Shown here in pieces: positions 52,745-61,191 of a stretch of DNA of 64,000 bases. Source of the DNA: DAISKN01 sp963716925 (GTDB taxonomy: Bacteria; Acidobacteriota; Vicinamibacteria; Marinacidobacterales; SMYC01); assembly GCA_963716925.1 (NCBI GenBank), contig CAVQUX010000024.1, forward strand, positions 186,001 through 250,000, read 5' to 3'. The notes below the pieces were generated by a model, which was given only the letters and a program-made list of their open reading frames with translations, searched no databases and was not told where the DNA came from. The translations under genes and the position numbers were made by a program. Positions within the stretch are counted from its first letter, which is position 1. Every line of letters begins with the position of its first letter.

Positions 52745-52830
52745 GGCCGGCGCGCCTTCTCTCGGCGCGCCGGCCGCTTGCGACAGGCACGGAGGGGTGA
52801 GCGGGCCGGGAAGCCCGCTCCTGTCACAAG
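52745..52830. repeat. Two tandem stem-loops upstream of lepA
   Basis: The first is a perfect 12-bp inverted repeat (GGCCGGCGCGCC, 52745-52756 with 52764-52775, loop TTCTCTC). The second, 52777-52830, has nested stems: outer CTTGCGACAGG with CCTGTCACAAG (10 of 11) and an inner 8-bp stem GAGCGGGC / GCCCGCTC. No T run follows either one on either strand. They could be a dispersed element or a regulatory RNA structure. Confidence 0.55.
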
Positions 52831-53172
52831 CCCATGCGTCCGCTGCAAGACTAGAGCAAGCTCCGTGCCCGATCGGGCTAGTGCGCTAAGTATTTGATTT
52901 CGTTGGCGCGAGTGCAATTCCCTGAGATCCGCGCCTCCCATTTCTGAGTGTTTTCGCGAGGAGCTGCGGGATTCGACGCTGGGTCCGAGATTCGGGGGTA
53001 ACTCCCCCCGATTCCGGCAGCGGCGACGCGCAGATTGAAATACATGCTCTCGTTCGAGAACGGAGGGCATGCCCGGATGTCGTTCAAGGAACGCAACGTT
53101 CGGGCAGCACCTTTTTCGCCGGGGCCGCGGCATGGTGATTGCAGTAACAGGCATTACGGAGGCTTACACGCG
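52831..53172. other. Intergenic region before the YfiR-like gene
   Basis: About 340 bases with no recognisable gene. ORFs here are short and of noncoding composition. The last 15 bases carry the ribosome-binding site GGAGG of the following gene. Confidence 0.4.
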
Positions 53173-53727
53173 ATGACCACCAACGCCCGGAACCTGCGCA
53201 CACGGTTCCTAGCAATCGCCGGAACGCTCCTCGTCAGTGCAGGCACCCCCCTGGTCTCCGCCGCCGAGATGGCAGATCCTGGACGACAGGGCGACATGTT
53301 CAAGCGCATTTTTTCCTATGACAAGGACCTTCGCGGCGCGGAGAGGATCGTGGTCATCGTCGTGGGCGAGAACCGCAGCGGCCCGGAGATCGAAAAAGTC
53401 GCGGCGACCTTCCGGGAGAAAGGTCTGTTCCCGGCCGTGATCACCCCTGCCGATCTGTCGGACGACCTGACGTCCACCCTGACACCTCAGTCGGCCGTGG
53501 TATACGTAATGCCTGGAGTCGCCTACGACGCCGTCAAGCAGTTCGCGGAGAAGAAGGGCTACCTTTCGATCTCCGGCGTGACCTCCCTCGCCGAGGCCGG
53601 CCACGTCGCGGTGAGCGTCGACATCCAGGGCGGAAAGACCGAAATCGTGGTCAACATGCCCCGGCTGACGACGGAGCGCCACGAGTTCTCCTCGGAGCTC
53701 CTGAACCTGGCCCGCGTCATCCGCTGA
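53173..53727 (+). CDS. YfiR-like (DUF4154) secreted protein
   Basis: A 184-residue protein with a signal peptide (RTRFLAIAGTLLVSAGTPLV) and the ATG at 53173 behind GGAGG. The mature part (MFKRIFSYDKDLRGAERIVV, VVYVMPGVAYDAVKQFAEKK, GYLSISGVTSLAEAGHVAVS, then TEIVVNMPRLTTERHEFSSE) matches the YfiR/DUF4154 fold. YfiR of Pseudomonas is a periplasmic inhibitor of the diguanylate cyclase YfiN; no YfiN partner is next to it, so the role is open. Confidence 0.6.
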   Translation: MTTNARNLRTRFLAIAGTLLVSAGTPLVSAAEMADPGRQGDMFKRIFSYDKDLRGAERIVVIVVGENRSGPEIEKVAATFREKGLFPAVITPADLSDDLTSTLTPQSAVVYVMPGVAYDAVKQFAEKKGYLSISGVTSLAEAGHVAVSVDIQGGKTEIVVNMPRLTTERHEFSSELLNLARVIR

Positions 53728-53744
53728 CGCTGCTTTCCGTCGGA

Positions 53745-55535
53745 TCACTTTCGCGCTCTCGGGGTCAGCTTCGTTTCCCTGCGCTCGCCGGCGCGCAGGT
53801 AGACGACTTCGACCGGCTCTCCGATCTTCACCACGTCCAGAGCGTAGGTGTAGTCGTAGATGTTGCCGATCTTGCGGCCGGCGAACTCCACGATGACGTC
53901 GCCGCCGCGAAGCCCGGCTTGCTCCGCCGGGCCGCCCTCGATGACTCCGCTCAGGAGCAGCCCTTCCACCTGGGTGGCGTAGTCGGGAATGGTGCCGGTG
54001 AAAACGCGCACCGTATCGCGGCTGCCCCCTTGCTGCGGCGCCCGCGCCACCTTGACGAAGTCCGGTTTCGTCTCGAGCGCCGCGATCTTCTGAGTGAGAA
54101 GCGCCCCGAGCTCCACCACCCTTTCCAGGTCTTCGTAGTTGATGAGATCCGCCCGATCGGCGGGTCGATGGTACTCCGGGTGGCTCCCGGTGAAGAAGTT
54201 GACGCTCGGCACGGAAGCCTGATTGAAGCTGGTGACGTCCGTCGGCAGGTACGGATCGTCGCTCAACTGCACGTCGAACCCCACGACGACGTTCGCCTGC
54301 TCGATGAGCCGGGGCCACACGGAGCTCGTTCCCACCGCCTGCAGCACGAGCTTGTTGTCGCGCATCCGGCCCACCATGTCGAAATTCACGTATGCGGCGA
54401 TCTCTTCGGCCGCGATCGTCCCGCCGCGTACGAACTCGGCGGAACCGAGGAGCCCGAGCTCCTCGCCGGACCAGAAGGCGAACCCCACCGGGGCTTTCCT
54501 CTCCCGGACTCGCTCTACCTCGGCGATGGCGAGGACCGCGGCGACTCCCGAGGCATTGTCGTCCGCGCCGTGATGAATCTGGCCCGCCTCGTCCTTGCCG
54601 GCGAGCGAGTTGCCCCCCTTCCCGCGTCCGAGGTGGTCGTAGTGGGCGCCGAGAAGGACCATCGCGCCGCCGAGAGGTCCTGCCGTGGTCGCCGGGAGAT
54701 ACCCCACGACGTTCTCGGCCGTCCGCGATTCCTTCTGGAGGCGTACGTTCAAAACGACATCACCCCCCGGGATCTCGAAGCCGGAAACGTGAGGATTGCC
54801 GCTGTCGAGCGCTTTCTGCGATTCGGCCAGCGTCTTCCCCTCGGCTCGCTCGAAGAGCTTTTCCGCCAGCTCTCCGTTGATCCCTGCGGCCACGATTCCC
54901 GATCCGGCTACGGCACTGTCGAAGCTCATCTCCACGAGCTCACCCGCGTTCGGCGAGCTCGGTCCTGACACCAGCAGCAACCCCCGGGCGCCCCGGTCGC
55001 GCGCATTCATGGCCTTGAAGCGCAGCCCGGAGTACCGAGCGAGCAGGCTCTTCGCCTCGACACTGGCGTCCTCGGGAAAATAACGGAGCACGAGGACGAT
55101 CTTGTCCTTGACGTCGAGGCCGAAGTAGCTGTCGTAACCGAAGCCCTGGCCGTCGGGAACGGTGATCCCGTAGCCCGCGAAGACCAGCCCTCCCGACACT
55201 TCCCCGTTGTCCGAGAACGAGAGGCCGCGGACCGACCCCGGCGGCCCCTCCCAGCCGGAAAGGGACAGTGTCGATCCCTGATCGTTGACTCCGGAGGTGA
55301 ACTCGTAAGGGATCCGGAAAGAATCCCGGCCCGGCAACGGAAGAGCGCCGACCCGCTCGAGCTCCCGCACGATGTAGTCGGACGCGCGGCGGGCGCCCTC
55401 GGTTCCGGTGAGCCGCCCGTCCATCTCGTCCGAGGCGAGCCGCGTCACGTGAGTCCTGACATCCGGGGTTTCGGCGCCGGCGACGGCGGCGAGCGAGAGG
55501 AGCGCTCCCAGGAAAAGCTTCGATCTCCGATTCAT
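53745..55535 (-). CDS. M28-family metallopeptidase with PDZ domain
   Basis: A 596-residue exported peptidase. The signal peptide is NRRSKLFLGALLSLAAVAGA. A PA-like insert (residues about 130-250) is followed by the M28 core: LLGAHYDHLGRG, HHGADDNASGVAAVLAIAEV, FWSGEELGLLGSAEF and HRPADRADLINYEDL carry the two-zinc ligands. Residues about 500-580 are a PDZ domain (LLLSGVIEGGPAEQAGLRGG, DVIVEF). ATG 55535 overlaps the PD40 gene stop by four bases, so the two are co-transcribed. It is probably an aminopeptidase. Confidence 0.9.
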   Translation of the reverse strand: MNRRSKLFLGALLSLAAVAGAETPDVRTHVTRLASDEMDGRLTGTEGARRASDYIVRELERVGALPLPGRDSFRIPYEFTSGVNDQGSTLSLSGWEGPPGSVRGLSFSDNGEVSGGLVFAGYGITVPDGQGFGYDSYFGLDVKDKIVLVLRYFPEDASVEAKSLLARYSGLRFKAMNARDRGARGLLLVSGPSSPNAGELVEMSFDSAVAGSGIVAAGINGELAEKLFERAEGKTLAESQKALDSGNPHVSGFEIPGGDVVLNVRLQKESRTAENVVGYLPATTAGPLGGAMVLLGAHYDHLGRGKGGNSLAGKDEAGQIHHGADDNASGVAAVLAIAEVERVRERKAPVGFAFWSGEELGLLGSAEFVRGGTIAAEEIAAYVNFDMVGRMRDNKLVLQAVGTSSVWPRLIEQANVVVGFDVQLSDDPYLPTDVTSFNQASVPSVNFFTGSHPEYHRPADRADLINYEDLERVVELGALLTQKIAALETKPDFVKVARAPQQGGSRDTVRVFTGTIPDYATQVEGLLLSGVIEGGPAEQAGLRGGDVIVEFAGRKIGNIYDYTYALDVVKIGEPVEVVYLRAGERRETKLTPRARK

Positions 55536-56644
55536 CGAATGCTCCAGTCCTTCTTTCGAGACGGTGAGGCTCTCAACGCCTCGAGGGCTGTCTCGTGGTC
55601 GAAGCGCGCGATGAAGATCTGCCCTCCTCCGCCGGATCCGCGGTTCGAAGTCCAGGAGAGCTGCTCGCCGTCGGGCGAGGGCACGGGAAGCCCGTCGAAG
55701 CCGTCGGTATAGGTGACGCGCACCGGCTCTTTCGTTCCCTCGGTGTCGACCAGGAAGATCTCGAAGTTCTCGAAGCCGAGCTTGTTCGAGGCGAAGAAGA
55801 GGTACTCCCCCGAGGGGTGAACGTAGGGCGCCCAGCTCATCGAGGAGAAGTCGGTGATCCGCCGGAGGTCCGTGCCGTCCGGCTTCATCGAGTAGACGTC
55901 GGCGATGAGCCCTTCGGCGTCGAAGCGGCGAAAGACGATCCGCTCGCCGTTGGGGTAGAAGAACGGGCCGCCGTCGTACCCGCCGGTTCGGGTGAGACGG
56001 GTCGCCCCCGAGCCGTCGGCGCGCATGATGTAGATCTCCGCGAAGTAGGCGGGGTTCGTTTCCAGGATGCGTTTCTCCTCGGCGCTGAGCTCCCGATTGT
56101 AGGCGTCGCGCATCGAGGAGAAGACGATCCAATCGCCGTCGGGCGAATAGCTCGCCTCGGCGTCATAGCCCCGGACCTCCGTGAGGCGCTTCAGCTCGCC
56201 CGTAGCCGCCTGGTAGACGTAGAGATCCATCTCGGGGTCGTAGTCCCAGGCGTAGCGGCGCTCCTTGCCCGCGGCGCGCAATTCGAGCTCGGCCTTCTGC
56301 AGCTCCTCGGATCGAGGGTCGTGGTGGGTGGAGCCGAAGAGCACGTTTCCCGTATGCCCCTGGAAGAAAGCGCACGTGGTCTTTCCCTTCCCTGGGGAAA
56401 GGCGCTTCGTCTCGCCCGTCGTGAGGTCGAGCTCGTAGATCTGGTAGAACGGATTCCCGGGCTCGCGCTCGCTCTGAAAAACCATGCGCTTTCCGTCCGG
56501 CGAGAAGTAGCCCTCGCCCGCCCGCCGACCGTCCACGGTGAGGCGGCGCGGGCGGGAGAGGAAATCGGCCTCGGTATAGGCGCCCTGCTCGGCGCCCGAA
56601 AGCGATCCCAGGAGCAGCATCACCGGGAGGGCCGTCCGTTTCAT
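55532..56644 (-). CDS. PD40 (TolB-like beta-propeller) protein
   Basis: A 370-residue exported protein with a signal peptide (KRTALPVMLLLGSLSGAEQ). Six or so PD40 blades are visible by their SPDG motifs (YFSPDGKRMVFQS, SYSPDGDWIVFSS, PVPSPDGEQLSWTS). PD40 repeats form beta-propellers as in TolB and in peptidase-associated proteins; catalysis is not expected. It overlaps the M28 gene (ATGA) and is likely its partner. The ATG at 56644 is set by the -10 box TACAAT at 56652-56657, seven bases upstream, without a ribosome-binding site. Confidence 0.85.
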   Translation of the reverse strand: MKRTALPVMLLLGSLSGAEQGAYTEADFLSRPRRLTVDGRRAGEGYFSPDGKRMVFQSEREPGNPFYQIYELDLTTGETKRLSPGKGKTTCAFFQGHTGNVLFGSTHHDPRSEELQKAELELRAAGKERRYAWDYDPEMDLYVYQAATGELKRLTEVRGYDAEASYSPDGDWIVFSSMRDAYNRELSAEEKRILETNPAYFAEIYIMRADGSGATRLTRTGGYDGGPFFYPNGERIVFRRFDAEGLIADVYSMKPDGTDLRRITDFSSMSWAPYVHPSGEYLFFASNKLGFENFEIFLVDTEGTKEPVRVTYTDGFDGLPVPSPDGEQLSWTSNRGSGGGGQIFIARFDHETALEALRASPSRKKDWSIR

Positions 56645-56651
56645 AGCCGCC

Positions 56652-56661
56652 ATTGTAAGAT
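56652..56661. promoter_or_regulatory. Overlapping divergent -10 boxes (PD40 gene / ubiD)
   Basis: On the minus strand TACAAT (56652-56657) lies seven bases before the PD40 gene ATG. On the plus strand TAAGAT (56656-56661) lies 11 bases before the ubiD ATG. The two boxes overlap by two bases, so polymerases would exclude each other. -35 elements are not clear. Confidence 0.45.
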
Positions 56662-56672
56662 GCCGGACGCGA

Positions 56673-58476
56673 ATGGGCTATAGAAGCTTGAGAGAGTCCC
56701 TTCTGGACCTCGAGCGCCACCGACATCTCGTGCGCGTGCGCGAGGAGGTCGATCCCTTCCTCGAGATGGCGGAGATCCAGCGCCGGGCCTACGCGGCCGG
56801 TGCGCCGGCGCTTCTCTTCGAGAACGTGAAGGGCTCCCGCTTCCAGGCCGTCTCGAACCTCTTCGGTACTCTCGCTCGCGCCCGCTTCCTCTTCCGGGAT
56901 TCCCTCGAGCCGGTGAAGAGGATCGTTCGCATCAAGGCCGACCCAGGTAACGCCTGGAGGAGCCCTCGCGGTCTCGTCTCGGCTCCCTGGACCGCCCTGC
57001 GCTCGCTTCCGATGTCCGTCTCTTCCGGACCCGTGCTTCGCAACCGGGGCGTCCTCGGGGACATTCCCCGGATCCAGAGCTGGCCCGAGGACGCAGGCCC
57101 GTTCATCACCCTTCCCCAGGTGTATACCGAGAACCCCGACGGTGAGCGGGGTTCTGCAGTCGAACCTGGGCATGTATCGGGTTCAGCTCGCGGGCAATCG
57201 CTATGGCGCGAACGAGGTCGGGCTCCACTACCAGATCCATCGCGGGATCGGCGTCCACCACGCCGCCGCGGTTCGGCGTGGAGAGCCGCTCCGGGTCAGC
57301 ATCTTCGTGGGAGGGCCGCCCGCCCACACCCTGGCGGCGGTGATGCCGCTTCCGGAAGGTCTGACGGAGCTCCTGTTCGCGGGGATGCTGAACCGCAGGC
57401 GATTCCGCGTCGCTCGCCGCGACGGCTTCGCGATCGCCGCGGAGGCGGACTTCGTCATCACCGGGAGAATCGATCCGACGCGCACGCTTCCCGAGGGTCC
57501 GTTCGGAGACCACCTCGGCTACTACAGCCTGGCCCACGATTTTCCCGTGCTCGAGGTCGAGTCGGTGTACCACCGCGACGACGCCGTCTGGCCCTTCACC
57601 GTCGTCGGGCGCCCTCCCCAGGAGGACACGACCTTCGGAAAGCTCATCCACGAGCTGACGGAGCCCATGGTTCCGGTTTCGCTTCCGGGAGTGAAGGCCC
57701 TTCATGCGGTCGACGCCGCCGGTGTCCACCCGCTTCTTCTCGCCATCGGGAGCGAGCGCTACGTTCCTTACGGGGAGCGCGAGCCGCGGGAGATTCTCAC
57801 CTGCGCGAACGCCATCCTCGGATTCGGCCAGGCTTCGCTCGCGAAATACCTGTTCATCGTGGCGAGGGAGGACGACCCCGAGCTCGACGTGAACGACATC
57901 GAGGCGTTCTTCCGCCATCTGCTGGCGAGAGCCGACTTCCGGCGCGACCTTCATTTCCAGACGCGCACCACGATCGACACCCTCGACTATTCCGGCACCG
58001 GACTGAACTCCGGCTCGAAGCTGGTCGTGGCGGCCGCGGGGCGGCCGAGGCGGGAGCTCTCTTCGAGTCCTGATCCGAACCTCGGCCTCGCCGCGCTCCC
58101 CGGCGTCCTGGTAATGAAGGCGGAGGCGTTCCCCGGCTACGCGCGGGTCGAGGCGGAGATGGAGGAGCTGTCGCGGCGGCTCGCGGCTCAGGACCTCGGC
58201 GGGTTCCCCCTCGTGGTCCTCGCGGACGACCCGGAGTTCACCGTGAGCCACCTCAGGAACTTCCTCTGGGTCACGTTCACCCGGTCGAATCCCTCGCACG
58301 ACGTTCACGGGGTCTCGAGCTTCATCGAGCACAAGCACTGGGGCTGCGAGGGACCGCTCCTCATCGACGCCCGGCTCAAGCCCCATCATGCGCCGCCGCT
58401 CATCGAGGATCCCGAGGTGACGCGGCGCGTCGACGCGCTCGCATCGAAAGGGCGGAGCCTCCACGGAGTCCTGTGA
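56673..58476 (+). CDS. ubiD: UbiD-family decarboxylase, interrupted by a one-base frameshift
   Basis: UbiD enzymes use prenylated FMN to (de)carboxylate aromatic and acrylic acids, including 4-hydroxy-3-polyprenylbenzoate in ubiquinone synthesis. The first frame runs MGYRSLRESLLDLERHRHLV to TENPDG; near 57143 one extra base breaks it. Removing it gives ENPDGSGVLQSNLGMYRV and continues with the prFMN region (GANEVGLHYQIHRGIGVHHA), the TLPEGPFGDHLGYYS active-site Glu motif and HWGCEGPLLIDARL at the end. Corrected length is about 600 residues, normal for the larger UbiD class. Whether it acts in quinone synthesis or on an aromatic substrate is not clear. The stop overlaps the next gene by one base. 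Confidence 0.85.
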
Positions 58477-59663
58477 TGAGACTCAAGTCGCGCCGCGATT
58501 TCCTCTTCGGCCTCGCCGCCGCGCTCCCCGCGGCGCTTTCGTGCCGCAGCCGCGGAAGCCTTCCCCTGGGGGAGTTCGTGCCGCGGAGCATGCTCCGCGT
58601 TCCGGAAACGCCGGAGACGGAAGTCGCGAGGGCTCGATTCGCCGCAATCGACTTCCACAGCCACCTCAGCTGGTCGAAGGTCGGCCTCGGAGCCGAGCCC
58701 TATGGGGAGCGCATGAATTTGCTGGCGCCCGTCCCTTCCCTGCTCGCGGTCATGGATCGCCGAAACGTCCAGACGATGGTGAACCTCACCGGGGGCGTGG
58801 GAGACGGGCTGGAATCGGTGCTCAGCGCCCTCGACCGGGCGCACCCGGGACGCTTCCTTACCTTCACCGAGCCCTCGTGGAACGCTTTCATCCGATCGGA
58901 CTTTCCGACGTTCCAGGCGGAGGAGCTCGAGAAGGCGCATCGGATGGGGGCGAAAGGGCTGAAGCTGACGAAGAACCTCGGACTCTACCTGCGCGAGCGA
59001 GTCACCGAGGGACCGCTGGTGGCGGTAGACGACCCGCGATTCGACCCGATGTGGGAGACCGCGGGTGCTCTCGGGATTCCCGTCGCCATCCATGTCTCCG
59101 ACCCGGACGCGTTCTTCCTCCCGACGGATCGCTTCAACGAGCGCTACGAAGAGCTCTGGAACCACCCCGACTGGTCCTTTCACGGACGGGACTTCCCTTC
59201 GAAGGAGTCGATCCTCGAAGCCCGCAACCGGGTCTTCGCCCGGCATCCTCGCACCCGGTTCGTCGCCCTTCACGTCGGAAATCGATCGGAAGATCTGGGC
59301 TACGTGGCTTCCTGCCTCGATCGGCATCCGAATATGCACGTCGAGATCGGCGCCCGCATCGGTGAGCTCGGCCGGCAGCCGCGGACTGCGAAGCGGTTCT
59401 TCGAACGCTACCAGGACCGCATCCTCTTCGGGACGGACGCCGTTCCGGCCCCGCTGGGACTCGAAACGCCGCAACAGATCTTCGGGGACGAGCTCTACGA
59501 GATCTACTTCCGGTTCCTGGAGACGGCGGACGAGTACTTCGACTACGCCCCGGCGCCGATTCCGCCGCAAGGGCGCTGGCGCATCTACGGCCTGGAGCTT
59601 GAGGATACGATCCTGAAGAAGGTCTACCACGACAACGCAGCGCGGCTTCTCGGCCTAGCTTGA
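58476..59663 (+). CDS. Tat-exported amidohydrolase-2 family protein
   Basis: A 395-residue amidohydrolase of the ACMSD-like (amidohydrolase 2) group. The N-terminus SRRDFLFGLAAALPAALSC has a twin-arginine signal and a lipobox cysteine. FAAIDFHSHLSWSK near residue 55 holds the HxH metal site, VAIHVSDPDAFFLP near 206 the third His, and ILFGTDAVPAPLGLE near 322 the metal-binding Asp. The family includes decarboxylases of aromatic acids, which fits a neighbour of ubiD, but this is inference. The ATG overlaps the ubiD stop by one base (TGATG). Confidence 0.85.
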   Translation: MRLKSRRDFLFGLAAALPAALSCRSRGSLPLGEFVPRSMLRVPETPETEVARARFAAIDFHSHLSWSKVGLGAEPYGERMNLLAPVPSLLAVMDRRNVQTMVNLTGGVGDGLESVLSALDRAHPGRFLTFTEPSWNAFIRSDFPTFQAEELEKAHRMGAKGLKLTKNLGLYLRERVTEGPLVAVDDPRFDPMWETAGALGIPVAIHVSDPDAFFLPTDRFNERYEELWNHPDWSFHGRDFPSKESILEARNRVFARHPRTRFVALHVGNRSEDLGYVASCLDRHPNMHVEIGARIGELGRQPRTAKRFFERYQDRILFGTDAVPAPLGLETPQQIFGDELYEIYFRFLETADEYFDYAPAPIPPQGRWRIYGLELEDTILKKVYHDNAARLLGLA

Positions 59664-59850
59664 CCAACGGCCTGGCGGAGAAGAGTCGCGCCAGCAACGC
59701 CGGCACCTTCCGACTTCACACCAATCGGCAATTCCTCTCTCAGGCTCTCAACGGTCAGCATCGGCCTCGAGCAGGTCAGCGACGGCATCTGGAACATTCT
59801 CTACTACGACAGGCGGAGGAGGTCGCCGGTCTTCACTTCACGATGACCTT
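59664..59850 (+). pseudogene. Transposase C-terminal remnant (DDE integrase type)
   Basis: Directly after the amidohydrolase stop, one frame reads KSRASNAGTFRLHTNRQFLS QALNG and then, after a one-base shift, VSIGLEQVSDGIWNILYYD. This matches the C-terminal end of IS481/IS3-type DDE transposases (VSNAGTxRxxxxxxFLSxAL, GLEEVDDGIWxIxY). Only about 60 codons remain and the frame is broken, so it is a relic. It marks the boundary between the chromosomal block and the cassette array. Confidence 0.55.
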
Positions 59851-60048
59851 TTCGAGTACAGCATCCTTGGGAATTCCGCGCAGACCATCCTCTCGTCGGT
59901 CCTCCAAAATCAGGGATATGGCGTCAGACAGGCTCTGCAATGCTTCATCCTTCGACTTACCTTGGCCATTTGCCCCTGGTACTTCTGGAGAGTACGCGAT
60001 GTACCAATCCTCGTCTTGCTCGACGACCGCCGTGAATTCTGCGCTCAT
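59833..60048 (-). CDS. HicB-like antitoxin
   Basis: A 71-residue HicB-type protein: FTAVVEQDEDWYIAYSPEVP and GANGQGKSKDEALQSLSDAI match the partial RNase H fold of HicB, the antitoxin of HicA mRNA interferases. ATG 60048 follows GGAG. No complete hicA gene is next to it; immediately downstream, overlapping the stop (GTGA), is a 10-codon stub (MKTGDLLRLS) that resembles only the start of a HicA protein, so the toxin may be lost. It sits at the inner end of the cassette array. Confidence 0.7.
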   Translation of the reverse strand: MSAEFTAVVEQDEDWYIAYSPEVPGANGQGKSKDEALQSLSDAISLILEDRREDGLRGIPKDAVLEKVIVK

Positions 60049-60097
60049 GTCACGCTCCAATCGACTACTCGGTAGTATGGCCAGGTGGCTCGCGCCT

Positions 60098-60190
60098 GTC
60101 TAACCACTCGCGTTGAGTGGCGTGGCCAGCCCTGAGCAAACCATCGAGCCCAACGAAGGCGTCCCTAGTCATCTGAACTCCGTCGCTAAC
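60098..60190 (-). other. Degenerate attC site (innermost)
   Basis: On the minus strand the right half of an attC is visible: ...GGCCACGCCACTCAACGCG..., ending in GTTAGAC (60104-60098), the R' core. About 30 bases of it match the right arm of the attC at 63450-63577. The left arm that should pair with it is not found near the gene end at 60186, so recombination is probably lost. Confidence 0.5.
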
Positions 60191-60482
60191 GAAGTTCCAG
60201 ACCAGGGAGCATCCTACTGATAAACACTGCGAAAAACTCGGCTGGCGTTCTAACGTCCCATTCTTCCAGGCGCACGAGAGTTGATTGGGTCGAGACCACT
60301 TGCGCCGAGTCTGGATAAATCCAGAGGGTCCAGTCGGTGTCGCTAATCTTCGCTTTTATGAACGATGCATCGTCCAGTTCGCGTGCTGTGAGTTGGAGAC
60401 CTACGTTACGCAACGCTCGTTCAACGGCCGCTTCGCACTCAATCTGAAACTGCGTCAACCCCGACCCACTCGTCTCCGTCAT
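60186..60482 (-). CDS. Hypothetical cassette protein
   Basis: A 98-residue protein of unknown function (ATG 60482). It is acidic, without signal peptide or membrane segments; FIKAKISDTDWTLWIYPDSA and LVRLEEWDVRTPAEFFAVFI are its more hydrophobic stretches. No family was recognised. It is the gene of a cassette whose 5' core is the GTTAGAC at 60575-60569; its 3' attC is degenerate. ORFan-like genes are typical cargo of integron cassettes. Confidence 0.55.
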   Translation of the reverse strand: MTETSGSGLTQFQIECEAAVERALRNVGLQLTARELDDASFIKAKISDTDWTLWIYPDSAQVVSTQSTLVRLEEWDVRTPAEFFAVFISRMLPGLELR

Positions 60483-60568
60483 GCCCGCCCAGGCACTCTT
60501 GTGCTCGCGGTTCCACTCCCGCCTTCCAGCATTCCACTTGAGCAAGCGCCACAGCATGGCTAGTGTCG

Positions 60569-60674
60569 GTCTAACACTGCGCTAAGCTGCGAAGCACGAC
60601 TCAATGAAGGTGGCGCGCGCGGCGCGCCCACCAACAGAGTATTGCGCTTCGTCAGCTTCAGCGCATTGTTCGGC
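60569..60674 (-). other. attC recombination site
   Basis: On the minus strand R'' is GCCGAAC (60674-60668) and R' is GTTAGAC (60575-60569). The arms between them pair, TGCGCT-AAGCTG-CGAAGC against TGCGCTgAAGCTGaCGAAGC, with two extrahelical bases on the R'' arm, exactly the architecture of integron attC sites. Total length 106 bases, within the usual 57-141. Confidence 0.85.
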
Positions 60675-60700
60675 CGCCTCGTCGACCTTCGACAGCGGCT

Positions 60701-61171
60701 CTATTCCCTCGGCTCCGTCGGCCCCGGCGTGCGTAGGCCCCACAATATCAGTATGGCCATGCTCACTAGACATAGAGCACCCGACACCAGCAGAACCCGT
60801 ATCGTCCCTTCCTGAAGCGAGCTCCCACGCGCCCCCTCAGCGGCCATCGGCAGCATCGTGTTGCCCGCGCCCCACAATGCACCAAGCAGGTTCGCCGTCC
60901 ACGGAGCGAGGCAGCCATAGATGGCGACGACATGGCCAATCCTCGACGTTGACCGCGACAAGCTCAGCTTCGGCCAAAGTAGCCCTGCCACCAAAAGGAA
61001 CGTGCCTTGCATCATGCCGAGAAGGTGGGTCGATAGCCCGAGGCGGGGCACAACCACACGTGGCACCGCGAAACCGACAAGGAGACCGAGGAGAAAGAGC
61101 AGGCCCCCCGCCTGTAGCAGCCGATGTGCGTCGCGACGCTGACTGCCGTGGAGATCTAGCTGCTCAGTCAT
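60701..61171 (-). CDS. Hydroxylaminobenzene-mutase-like membrane protein
   Basis: A 156-residue protein with four hydrophobic helices. RLLQAGGLLFLLGLLVGFAV, LGLSTHLLGMMQGTFLLVAG, WGAGNTMLPMAAEGARGSSL and RVLLVSGALCLVSMAILILW match the hydroxylaminobenzene mutase (HabA/HabB) family, which converts phenylhydroxylamine to 2-aminophenol in nitrobenzene degradation. The role here is not proven, since related proteins of unknown role exist. As a cassette it carries its own 5' core (GTTCGGC, 61198-61192) and attC (60674-60569), whose cores are perfect complements. Confidence 0.65.
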   Translation of the reverse strand: MTEQLDLHGSQRRDAHRLLQAGGLLFLLGLLVGFAVPRVVVPRLGLSTHLLGMMQGTFLLVAGLLWPKLSLSRSTSRIGHVVAIYGCLAPWTANLLGALWGAGNTMLPMAAEGARGSSLQEGTIRVLLVSGALCLVSMAILILWGLRTPGPTEPRE

Positions 61172-61191
61172 GCCAGCCTCGCCTCTAGTCG

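Noticed and set aside
2210..57143. Programmed frameshifting as the cause of broken frames
   Set aside because: The five sites share no slippery heptamer or downstream structure, and the genes concerned are not known to use recoding; one-base sequence errors explain them better.
60098..60190. Functional attC with plus-strand orientation
   Set aside because: Read on the plus strand it starts with GTCTAAC, but the extrahelical bases of the other sites and the gene directions show the canonical strand is the minus strand, and the opposite arm is missing here.
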